Assembly: GCF_016925495.1 (NCBI RefSeq)
Contig: NZ_CP070491.1
Span: 1,612,001 to 1,676,000 of the forward strand
Source of the DNA: Methylococcus sp. EFPC2
GTDB taxonomy: Bacteria; Pseudomonadota; Gammaproteobacteria; Methylococcales; Methylococcaceae
Length of the DNA stretch: 64,000 bases
Direction of reading: 5' to 3'
Made by a program: the position numbers and the translations under genes. The notes beneath the pieces were generated by a model that made no database searches, was not told the DNA's origin, and worked only from the letters and a program-made list of their open reading frames with translations. Shown one piece after another: positions 8,931 through 17,149 of this stretch. Positions within the stretch are counted from its first letter, which is position 1. The number at the start of each line of letters is the position of its first letter.

Positions 8931-8957
8931 AAAAAACCGGCTCAAGGCCGGTTTCTC
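8931..8957 (-). terminator. Rho-independent terminator of tRNA-Glu
   Basis: Read on the minus strand, an 8-bp stem (AAACCGGC/GCCGGTTT) with a short loop is followed by a run of T. It lies about 65 bases downstream of the tRNA-Glu 3' end. Confidence 0.8.
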
Positions 8958-9020
8958 GTACACCAGTTTCCGAAAAGTTTCCGATTAAGGGATCTGACTT
9001 TCGTAAGCTATTGTTTTATA

Positions 9021-9096
9021 TGGCGTCCCCACGGGGATTCGAACCCCGGTCGCCGCCGTGAGAGGGCGGTGTCCTAGGCCTCTAGACGATGGGGAC
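9021..9096 (-). tRNA. tRNA-Glu (anticodon CTC)
   Basis: A 76-base tRNA with encoded CCA. The acceptor stem is GTCCCCA/TGGGGAC, the T-loop reads GGTTCGAATCC, and the anticodon loop CTCTCAC gives anticodon CTC (Glu, codon GAG). The accessory region of this window lies on its 3' side, the usual side for tRNA-targeted integration. No integrase or duplicated tRNA end is visible in the window. Confidence 0.95.
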
Positions 9097-9156
9097 TAGA
9101 AGGTCGGCATTATAGTGCATAAAGCCTGTATGTTAAATAGAAAAGTGCAGGCACCC

Positions 9157-9475
9157 TGAACCGCCGCGGTATTGGTGGAGGCTCCAACCTTTGAGAACAT
9201 GAGGCCATGAAGAAGTCTACGAAGTTTTCTCCCGAGGTTCGCGAGCGTGCAGTTTGCTTGGTGTTTGAGTGCCGCGACGATCATCCGTCGCAATGGGCCT
9301 CCATTGAGTCCATCGCCGGCAAGATTGGCTGTACGTCCCAGAATCTGCTCAGTTGGGTATGACGACATGAGCGCGATACAGGCCGGCGTGATGGCCTGAC
9401 CACGGCGGAAACGCAGCACATCAAGGAGCTAGAACGGAAGGTCAAGGAGCTGCGCAAAGCCAATGAACTTCTACA
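9157..9475 (+). mobile_element. IS3-family remnant (left end and orfA fragment)
   Basis: The left end TGAACCGCCGCGG...GGAGGCTCC is typical of IS3 elements of the IS51 kind. An OrfA-like frame starts at 9207 ([32 protein letters not shown]). It is stopped by TGA at 9360-9362 where the family has Arg, then continues to the coiled-coil tail (ELERKVKELRKANE). OrfB is absent. The fragment ends at the IS481 copy B insertion. Confidence 0.75.
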
Positions 9476-9482
9476 AATAAAG

Positions 9483-10694
9483 TGTAGAAGTTCAGACTTG
9501 ATCTGACAGTTACCCGTTTTGGGTGCGCCTGGTTGTCAGATCAAATTCAAGTGGCTGACTTTTTGGTCCCACACCTCCTTTCCAGCATTAAGAGTTTGTA
9601 GAGGTGTGCGTCCGCAGCACATCTTACCCTGATGAGTTCGCTCCTGATTGTAGTGGTCGATCCAGGCATCCAGGTCGGCCTGTAGTTCGTCCACGGTTAG
9701 ATAAAGTTTCTTGCGGAAAGCGACTTTATAAAACTCCTGCAACAGGGTCTTGTGGAAGCGTTCGCAGATGCCGTTGGTCTGTGGATGACGCGCCCGGGTC
9801 TTGGTGTGCTCGATGTCGTTGAGCGCCAGATAGAGCTGATAGTCGTGCGTTTCGGCCTTGCCACAGTACTCGGTGCCGCGGTCTGTCAGGATGCGCAGTA
9901 CGCCCATGCCGTGTTCGGCGAAGAAGGGCAGTACCCGGTCATTGAGCAGGTCGGCGGCGGTGATCGGCGTCTTGGTCGTATACAGCTTGGCCATCGCCAC
10001 CTTGCTGTAGGTATCCACGAAGGTCTGCTGGTAGATACGGCCCACGCCTTTGAGCGTGCCGACATAGAACGTGTCCTGGGAACCCAGGTAGCCCGGATGC
10101 GCCGTGTCGATCTCGCCCTGCGCCAGATCGTCGTCCTGCTTCTTCTCCAGCGCCGCCACCTGGGCTTCGGTGAGCACGATCCCTTGCTCCGCCACCTGTT
10201 TCTCCAAGGCGCTCAGGCGGCGCTTGAACGAGGCCAGGTCGTTGCGCAGCCAGATGGAGCGGACGCCCGAGGGTGAGACGAACACGCCGCGTTGGCGCAA
10301 CTCGTTGCTGGTCCTGACCTGCCCATGGGCCGGTTGCTCGATGGCATAGGCAATCACCGCCGTTTCCGTCGCTTCTGCGACCCGGTTCTTCGGATTCGGT
10401 TTGCGGCGGTTGGCGTCAAACAATGCTTCAAGCCCCCCTTCCGCCATCGCATGCTGATAGCGATAGAAGGTGTCACGCGACAGACCCATGACCTTGCAGG
10501 CCTTGGCGACGTTGCCTAACTCGGTCGCCAGGTTCAGCAGGCCGATCTTGTGGCGTATGACATTCTGATTGAGACTACTCATGGGGTTACTCCTGCGCTT
10601 ACGCGCCGTTTCGATGAAGATTCGCACCGCTATCAAAACGGGTAACCCCTCCTTTCGGCAAGGAGTACTGTCAGATCTAGTCTGAACTTCTACA
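9483..10694 (-). mobile_element. IS481-family insertion sequence, copy B
   Basis: A 1,212-bp element, inverted relative to copy A, with the same terminal repeats. It is flanked by a perfect 7-bp duplication AATAAAG (9476-9482 and 10695-10701), so this copy is a clean insertion. Its insertion lies at the junction of an IS3 remnant and the 5' end of a transglutaminase gene. Confidence 0.93.
9536..10582 (-). CDS. IS481-family transposase, copy B
   Basis: A 348-residue DDE transposase almost identical to copy A (3741-4787), starting at the ATG at 10582. All catalytic segments are present (FVDTYSKVA, ILTDRGTEYCG, HPQTNGICERFHKTL), so it should be active. A few substitutions relative to copy A, such as RVAEAT and YAIEQ, show that the copies are not freshly duplicated from one another. 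Confidence 0.93.
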   Translation of the reverse strand: MSSLNQNVIRHKIGLLNLATELGNVAKACKVMGLSRDTFYRYQHAMAEGGLEALFDANRRKPNPKNRVAEATETAVIAYAIEQPAHGQVRTSNELRQRGVFVSPSGVRSIWLRNDLASFKRRLSALEKQVAEQGIVLTEAQVAALEKKQDDDLAQGEIDTAHPGYLGSQDTFYVGTLKGVGRIYQQTFVDTYSKVAMAKLYTTKTPITAADLLNDRVLPFFAEHGMGVLRILTDRGTEYCGKAETHDYQLYLALNDIEHTKTRARHPQTNGICERFHKTLLQEFYKVAFRKKLYLTVDELQADLDAWIDHYNQERTHQGKMCCGRTPLQTLNAGKEVWDQKVSHLNLI

Positions 10695-10695
10695 A

Positions 10696-11553
10696 ATAAA
10701 GCATGTAACGACTTACCTGTATGCGGAAGCCGTTAGGCTGTTGCCGCACAAGTTGCTTTTGCATCCCAGGGAAGGATGCGACGTCCGTATCGAATCCAGC
10801 GACCTTGCTATCCACCCCGCGCACCATCTGTGCTGGCAGCGCGACGTATACGACAATGCTGTGGCTCTGGCGACTTTCACCGAGCGCTGCAACGGTCTCT
10901 CGATCGATAGCCGTATCGTTCTTCAGCATTTCGACGACCGGCCCTTGGACTTCTGGGTGGCCGACTACGCCGTCCTCGATCCGTTCCTTTACGACCCCGC
11001 CGAGTATGCCGACCTGTGCGCTTATATTTTGCCGACCTATTCTCCGATCGAGCCTCTGTTGAACACGTGGCTGCGATCGTTCTGGCATTCAGGCCAGACA
11101 GTGGAAACCTATGTCCTGCTCGACAGGATCAACCGTGCCATTGCCTGCGACTTTACCTACCCGCAAAGGGAAGAACCGGGTGTTCAGGCACCGGCGGCTA
11201 CCTTGGCCAAGCGCGCCGGTTGCTGTCGGGACTTTGCGACCTTGTTTAGCGCTGCCTGCCATTATTTAGGTCTGGCGGCGCGCTTTGTCAGCGGCTATCA
11301 GTGTTCACCCACGTTCGCGCGGGGTCTGGGTGCGACCCACGCTTGGCCTGAGGTTTACCTGCCCGGCGCAGGTTGGAAAGGATACGACTCCACCAGTGGC
11401 CAAGTGGTCGGGAACGACCACATCGTTTTGGCCGTGGGTCGGCATCCGGAATCGGTGCCGCCCGTCTCCGGTTCGTTTGTCGCCACTACCCATCAGTCAC
11501 CCAGCATGCAAATTGTGGTTGAGCTCGCCGAAATCCCCGCTCAAGCCCGGTAG
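10696..11553 (+). pseudogene. Transglutaminase-like cysteine protease family gene, 5' end lost
   Basis: A transglutaminase-superfamily protein with a complete catalytic core: Cys in RAGCCRDFATLFSAA, His in THAWPEVYLPG and Asp in GWKGYDSTSG. The beta-sandwich N-terminal domain is almost all present, beginning HVTTYLYAEAVRLLPHK. In family members this T-T-Y-x-Y is only about 8-10 residues from Met, so only the start codon and a few residues are missing. They were replaced by the IS3/IS481 junction. No plausible start with a ribosome site remains nearby; a TTG at 10741 would give 270 residues. Such proteins often sit with circularly permuted ATP-grasp partners, which are absent here. Transcription could still come from the insertion sequence. 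Confidence 0.75.
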
Positions 11554-11787
11554 GGTCAGCGAAGGCCGCCAGGCTCTAGGGAAGGCAACAGCTCATCCGC
11601 GCCTTAAAACCCATGCAATATAAGCACTATGCTTACTTTTCATTCTGCCCCGATCTCGGCAGTATGGAGTCTATAAGGAAAATCGGCACGAGCGCGCCGA
11701 GTCGGATAAGAAATCGCAGGACATCGTGTTGAAGTCGCATTGGGCGATTCGACATTCAACGGTTTACCCTGCGTTCAAACCCAGAAG

Positions 11788-14700
11788 ATGGAGAATATCT
11801 TGATCCGAAAAAAGAAAGCCCCGCCTGCCGCAGTCGTTGCGACTGACTTGGCGCCGTCGTTGGCGCTGCCCGCTCGCGAGTTTCCCATTGTGGGTATCGG
11901 TGCCTCGGCAGGAGGCCTGGCGGCATTCGAAGCGTTCTTTTCCGGCATGCCGGCCGACACCGATCCCGGCATGGCCTTCGTACTGGTGCAACACCTCGCC
12001 CCGGATCATAAGAGCATCCTCTCGGATTTGCTCAAGCGCTACACCCGCATGCAGGTCTTCGAGGTCGAAGACGGCATGGCGGTCCGGCCCAACTGCGCAT
12101 ACATCATCCCGCCCAACCGGGATATGGCTCTACTGAACGGGGCGCTTCAATTGCTGGAGCCAAACGCACCCCGCGGGCAACGCTTGCCTATCGATTTTTT
12201 CTTCCGCTCTCTGGCACAAGACCAGAGAGAGCATGCCATCTGCATCGTCCTGTCCGGCACGGGTAGCGACGGCACTCAGGGGGTGCGAGCGATCAAAGCC
12301 GAGGGCGGGATGGTCATGGCGCAGGCCCCCGAAACCACGGAGTACGACGGCATGCCACGCAGTGCCATCGCTACCGGGATGACGGATTTTGTGCTGCCAC
12401 CCGCCGCGATGCTGGCACAGCTCATCAGCTACACCCGGCAAGCATTCGGCAAAACCACGCGCTCCGTGCTGCCTCCGGCGTGCAACGATGAAGATTCCCT
12501 ACGAAAAATCTTCGTCCTGCTTCGCACCCACACATCCCACGACTTTTCGCTATACAAGCGCAACACCATCGTCCGTCGGGTCGAACGACGCATGGCTGTC
12601 CATCAGATCGAGCGGCTGGACGACTATGTCCGTTACTGTCAGCACACCCCGGCGGAGATCAAGGCGCTCTTTCGCGACCTGCTCATCGGCGTCACCCAAT
12701 TCTTTCGCGACCCCACCGAATTCAAGGCCGTACAGGAACAGGTCATCCCGCGCCTGTTTGTTGGCAAACCGCCGGGCTCAGTGGTCCGAATCTGGGTGCC
12801 CGGTTGCTCGACCGGCGAGGAAGCCTACTCGCTTGCCATCTTGATCCAGGAACACCTGGAGGTGACAAAGAAAAACGTCAAGGTGCAGTTGTTTGCCACC
12901 GATATCGACAGCCAGGGCATCGAAACGGCGCGCGCCGGTCTTTATCCGGCCAGCATCGCCGCCGATGTGACGCCCGAACGGTTGGCGCGGTTTTTCATCA
13001 AAGAAGCGGATGGCAACGCTTATCGGATACAAAAAAGCATCCGCGACCTCCTGATCTTTTCCGAACAGGATGTCATCAAGGATCCGCCGTTTTCCAAGCT
13101 CGACCTCATCAGTTGCCGCAACTTGCTGATCTATCTCGGGGGCGAACTGCAAAAGAAGCTCATACCGCTCTTTCACTACGCCCTGAACCCGGGGGGCCTG
13201 CTCTTCTTCGGCACCGCCGAAAGCGTGGGCGAGTTCGTCGACCTGTTCTCCACGCTGGATCGTAAGGCCAAGCTGTATTTGCGCAAGGACAACGTTCACG
13301 GGACCTACCGCATGGCTACAGCGTCGTTCATCCCACCCTTGCCGGTCAGTGTCCCTCGTACGGACGGCAAGACGCCGCACGACGCCAAGTCTCCGTTGCG
13401 TGAGCAGACCGAGCTGGCTTTGCTGCAACACTATGCAGCCGTGGCCGCCTTGATCACCGCACGCGGCGACATCCTCTATCTGCACGGACGGACCGGCCGC
13501 TACCTCGAACCGGCACCGGGCGAAGCCGGCATGAACATCCTGAAAATGGCACGCGAAGGTCTACGCCCGGCTTTGACCACCGCCCTCCACTTGGCGGCAT
13601 CTCAACAGGCGCCGGTTTCACATCCGGGCTTGCAGATCAAAACCAACGGAGATTTCAGCCCCGTCGATCTCACGGTCAGGCCGGCGGGTGCCACCGCGAC
13701 AGCCGACCAAGCGCTATTCCTGGTAGTCCTGGAAGACGTCCCTGCTACTCGGCAAGTCGTGAACACCGAAGCCCGGCCTACCGCAAGCGACGACAAGGCC
13801 ATGGCGGTCGACACCCGCATCGCCGCCTTGCAACAGGAGTTGCGGGCCAAGGAAGACTATCTGCAAAGCAGCATCGAAGAGTTGGAGGCCTCCAACGAAG
13901 AGCTGAAATCCTCCAATGAGGAAATGCAGTCCGTGAATGAGGAATTGCAGTCCACCAACGAGGAATTGGAAACGTCCAAGGAAGAGCTGCAATCGGTGAA
14001 CGAGGAACTGGCCACCGTCAACGGGGAACTGCAATGCAAGCTGGTGGACTTGGCCAGGGCCAACAACGACATGAGCAACTTACTGGCCAGTACAGATATC
14101 GGGACCATTTTCGTCGACCACCAACTCTTGATACAGCGATACACGCCCGCGGTCACCGAGATCATCAACCTGATTCCCACCGATGTGGGTCGCCCGGTCG
14201 GTCATATCGTTTCTAATCTGGTGGGCTACGGCACCTTGGTGGAAGACGTGAGGGCCGTGCTGGATCGCCTGATTCCCAAGGAAATCGAGGTTCAAACCCA
14301 GGCGGGAGCCTGGTATCTGCTGCGTATCCGGCCTTATCGCACGATAGAAAACGTCATCGAGGGCGCGGTGATCGCCTTCATCGACATTACCGAACTTAAG
14401 CGGACACAAGCACTCATGCGGGAAAGCCAGGCCTTGCGCCATCTCGCCGTAGTGGTGCGCGATTCACGGGACGCAATCCTGGTGGTTGATACCGCAGGAC
14501 GCATACAGGCCTGGAACCCGGCGGCCGAGCGTCTATACGGTTGGCGCGAGGACGAGGCGTTGGCGAAAAACATCGGCGAAATCATACCCGAAGGTCTGCG
14601 TTCGGAAGCATTGGAAACCGCGCAGCGCTTAAGCAAGGCCGAGGAATTGGCGCCGTATGCCACGGAAAGAATCGCCAAGGATGGAAGAACGGTGCCGATA

Positions 14701-14793
14701 TGGCTCACTGCAACCGCACTGGTGAATGAAGCCGGCGAAGTGTATGCCGTGGCGACCACGGAGCGGATTCGGGAAACCGACGGATCACCCTAG
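11788..14793 (+). CDS. CheB-CheR fusion with coiled coil and PAS domains
   Basis: A cytoplasmic signalling protein of 1,001 residues if the ATG at 11788 is used; a TTG at 11740 would add 16. Order of domains: CheB methylesterase (residues about 32-220, catalytic Ser40 in GIGASAGG, His in VQHLAPDH, Asp in SGTGSDGTQG). Then CheR methyltransferase (about 240-500, SAM motif PGCSTGEEAYS), a strong heptad coiled coil with repeated EELxSxNEEL, and two PAS domains ending at the C-terminus. The CheB receiver domain is absent and there is no kinase domain, unlike many CheB-CheR-PAS-kinase hybrids. It lies 31 bases before the PAS-GGDEF-EAL gene and probably shares its transcript. Its protein substrate is unknown, since no chemoreceptor is in the window. 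Confidence 0.9.
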   Translation: MENILIRKKKAPPAAVVATDLAPSLALPAREFPIVGIGASAGGLAAFEAFFSGMPADTDPGMAFVLVQHLAPDHKSILSDLLKRYTRMQVFEVEDGMAVRPNCAYIIPPNRDMALLNGALQLLEPNAPRGQRLPIDFFFRSLAQDQREHAICIVLSGTGSDGTQGVRAIKAEGGMVMAQAPETTEYDGMPRSAIATGMTDFVLPPAAMLAQLISYTRQAFGKTTRSVLPPACNDEDSLRKIFVLLRTHTSHDFSLYKRNTIVRRVERRMAVHQIERLDDYVRYCQHTPAEIKALFRDLLIGVTQFFRDPTEFKAVQEQVIPRLFVGKPPGSVVRIWVPGCSTGEEAYSLAILIQEHLEVTKKNVKVQLFATDIDSQGIETARAGLYPASIAADVTPERLARFFIKEADGNAYRIQKSIRDLLIFSEQDVIKDPPFSKLDLISCRNLLIYLGGELQKKLIPLFHYALNPGGLLFFGTAESVGEFVDLFSTLDRKAKLYLRKDNVHGTYRMATASFIPPLPVSVPRTDGKTPHDAKSPLREQTELALLQHYAAVAALITARGDILYLHGRTGRYLEPAPGEAGMNILKMAREGLRPALTTALHLAASQQAPVSHPGLQIKTNGDFSPVDLTVRPAGATATADQALFLVVLEDVPATRQVVNTEARPTASDDKAMAVDTRIAALQQELRAKEDYLQSSIEELEASNEELKSSNEEMQSVNEELQSTNEELETSKEELQSVNEELATVNGELQCKLVDLARANNDMSNLLASTDIGTIFVDHQLLIQRYTPAVTEIINLIPTDVGRPVGHIVSNLVGYGTLVEDVRAVLDRLIPKEIEVQTQAGAWYLLRIRPYRTIENVIEGAVIAFIDITELKRTQALMRESQALRHLAVVVRDSRDAILVVDTAGRIQAWNPAAERLYGWREDEALAKNIGEIIPEGLRSEALETAQRLSKAEELAPYATERIAKDGRTVPIWLTATALVNEAGEVYAVATTERIRETDGSP

Positions 14794-14824
14794 CTCGGCA
14801 CCGTTGCCGACAAGGATCGCGACT

Positions 14825-17149
14825 ATGACCGATGAAAAGCTCCCTTCTGATTCGCCCGCAGACCCATCGCCCCTGCCGGCGCAGCGCTTGCGCCGGCGAG
14901 CCGAGGACATAGCCCGGTGGAGAGCCGCGGCGACCACGGTTATCCCCGATTCCCTGCCGCCCGAAGCGGCGCGACAGCTTATGCACGAACTGCAGGTGCA
15001 CCAGATCGAACTGGAGATGCAGAACGAGGAACTGCGCCGTACCCAGGCGGAGCTGGAGGCTTCCCGGGCGCGCTATTTCGATTTGTATGATCTGGCGCCA
15101 GTGGGTTATTTCACGCTGAATGAAAAGGGCATCATCCTGGAAGCCAATCTCACCGCCGCCGATTTGTTGGGCATGACGCGCAGCGCGTTAATAAACCAGC
15201 CGATATCCCGGTTTATTCTTCCCGCCGACCAGGATCTTTACTACCGACATCGCAAGCAGCTTTTGGCAACCGGTACCTTGCAGGTTGTGGATCTACGCCT
15301 GGTCAAGCCGGGTGCCGAACCCTTCTGGGCTCGGCTGGAAGCGAATCGGGCCTGGGAAACCGAAGAGGCTCTCGTGTTCCGGGTCGTGGTGAGCGATATC
15401 GCTGAACACAAGAGCAAAGAGGAGCGCCTGCGTCAGGCCGCCGTTATGTTCGAGGGTTCCCGGGAAGGCGTCATGGTGACCGATGCCTCGGAACGCATCC
15501 TGATCGTCAATCGGGCCTTCTGCGAGATCACCGGTTATTCTGCCGAAGAAGTGCTGGGACAGACGCCGCGAGTCCTCAACTCCGGCCATCAGGATGCGGC
15601 TTTCTTTGAGGCGATGTGGGCCAGGATCGAGGCTACCGGGCATTGGCAGGGCGAAATCTCGAATCGGCGCAAGAACGGCGAGGTTTATCCGCAGATGCTG
15701 AGCATCAGTTCGGTGCAGGATGAAAGCGGCCAGGTCACCCAATATGTGGGCGTCTTTTCCGATGTCAGCCAACTCAAAAACGCCGCAAGCAGGCTCGATT
15801 TTCTGGCCCATCACGATCCGCTCACCGGCTTGCCCAACCGACTGCTGTTGTACGCCCGCCTGGAGCACAGCCTCGATGTGGCCCGCCGCGAGCGGAAATC
15901 TCTGGCGCTGCTGATGTTGGACCTGGACCGCTTCAAAGACGTCAACGACAGTTACGGCCATTTGGCCGGCGACGAATTGTTGCAAAAGGTGGCCCAGCGC
16001 TTGACGAGCCGGCTACGGGGCATCGATACGGTGACCCGGTTGGGCGGTGACGAATTCTCGGTGTTGCTGGATGATTTGTCCCATCCTCAGGATGCGGCGC
16101 TGGTCGCTACGGAGATCATCGAATCCCTCGGCGAACCCTGGCGGTTGTCGAATTGCGCGGAAGTCCGCATCGGTGCGAGTGTCGGCATCAGCCTGTTCCC
16201 GGAACACGGGAAAACCTCGGAAGAACTCCTGAAAAACGCGGATGCCGCCTTATATCGTGCCAAGTCCGAAGGGCGCGGCAATTTCAAGTATTTCTCGGAC
16301 GACCTGACTTACGCCGCCCGTCGGCGGCTCAAACTGGAATCCCTGCTGCGCCGGGCCATCGACCGTAACGAGTTGCTGATCCACTATCAGGCGCAGATCG
16401 AGATCGAATCCGGCCGTATCGTCGGTGCCGAAGCCCTGATACGTTGGCGCCACGCCACCGAAGGCTGGATCCCGCCGAGCCAGTTCATCCCGGTTGCGGA
16501 GGAAACCGGTCTCATCGCAAGCATTGGCGGATGGGCGCTGGGTGAAGTCTGCCGCCAGGGCGTAAGCTGGATCGAAGCCGGTCTGCCGCCACTGAAGCTG
16601 GCCGTCAATCTCTCTCCACACCAGTTTCGCCACGGCGACATCAGCGGAACGATCGCGGGCATCCTGAGCGAAACCGGCTTCCCCCCCGAGCGTCTGGAAC
16701 TGGAGTTAACCGAAAGTGCTCTGATGGAAAGAGAGGATGAGGTGGTAGCAATACTCAGGCAATTGCGGGATTTAGGTGTGCGTCTGGCCATCGACGATTT
16801 CGGCACTGGCTATTCCTCCCTGGCCTTTCTCAAACGCTTCCCGCTGGACGTACTCAAGATCGACAAGTCGTTCATCGAGGAGATTCCACAGAAACCGGAC
16901 GACCAGGAAATCGCCGCTGCCATCGTGGCCATGGGCCATATCCTGCGTCTGAAAGTGCTGGCCGAAGGCGTCGAAACGGTGGAACAGCTCGACTTCCTGA
17001 AGACGCAAGGCTGCGACTACTACCAAGGCCATTACCACAGCCCGGCGGTACCAGCGGAGAAATTCGTAACGCTGGTCCAGGAGGACGGTCGCGGAACCGC
17101 CGACAGTTCTATCCGTGAAGTGAAATCGGAGGAAGCGAAAGGATGTTGA
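14825..17149 (+). CDS. PAS-PAS-GGDEF-EAL protein (c-di-GMP turnover)
   Basis: A 774-residue soluble protein. The ATG at 14825 is chosen because an earlier in-frame GTG lies inside the CheB-CheR gene. A coiled segment (MHELQVHQIELEMQNEEL) leads into two PAS domains (about 90-330). The GGDEF domain follows, with an intact RLGGDEFSVLL active site and an RGID inhibitory site five residues before it. The EAL domain has IVGAEALIRW, NLSPHQF, DDFGTGYSSLAFLKRF, KIDKSF and EGVET, the catalytic set of active phosphodiesterases. Both activities therefore look possible. Its stop overlaps the shc start by seven bases, so hopanoid cyclase translation is coupled to it. Confidence 0.93.
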   Translation: MTDEKLPSDSPADPSPLPAQRLRRRAEDIARWRAAATTVIPDSLPPEAARQLMHELQVHQIELEMQNEELRRTQAELEASRARYFDLYDLAPVGYFTLNEKGIILEANLTAADLLGMTRSALINQPISRFILPADQDLYYRHRKQLLATGTLQVVDLRLVKPGAEPFWARLEANRAWETEEALVFRVVVSDIAEHKSKEERLRQAAVMFEGSREGVMVTDASERILIVNRAFCEITGYSAEEVLGQTPRVLNSGHQDAAFFEAMWARIEATGHWQGEISNRRKNGEVYPQMLSISSVQDESGQVTQYVGVFSDVSQLKNAASRLDFLAHHDPLTGLPNRLLLYARLEHSLDVARRERKSLALLMLDLDRFKDVNDSYGHLAGDELLQKVAQRLTSRLRGIDTVTRLGGDEFSVLLDDLSHPQDAALVATEIIESLGEPWRLSNCAEVRIGASVGISLFPEHGKTSEELLKNADAALYRAKSEGRGNFKYFSDDLTYAARRRLKLESLLRRAIDRNELLIHYQAQIEIESGRIVGAEALIRWRHATEGWIPPSQFIPVAEETGLIASIGGWALGEVCRQGVSWIEAGLPPLKLAVNLSPHQFRHGDISGTIAGILSETGFPPERLELELTESALMEREDEVVAILRQLRDLGVRLAIDDFGTGYSSLAFLKRFPLDVLKIDKSFIEEIPQKPDDQEIAAAIVAMGHILRLKVLAEGVETVEQLDFLKTQGCDYYQGHYHSPAVPAEKFVTLVQEDGRGTADSSIREVKSEEAKGC

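Noticed and set aside
8931-9096. Attachment site of an integrated island at tRNA-Glu
   Set aside because: The tRNA is next to accessory DNA, but no integrase and no repeated tRNA 3' end is visible in the window.
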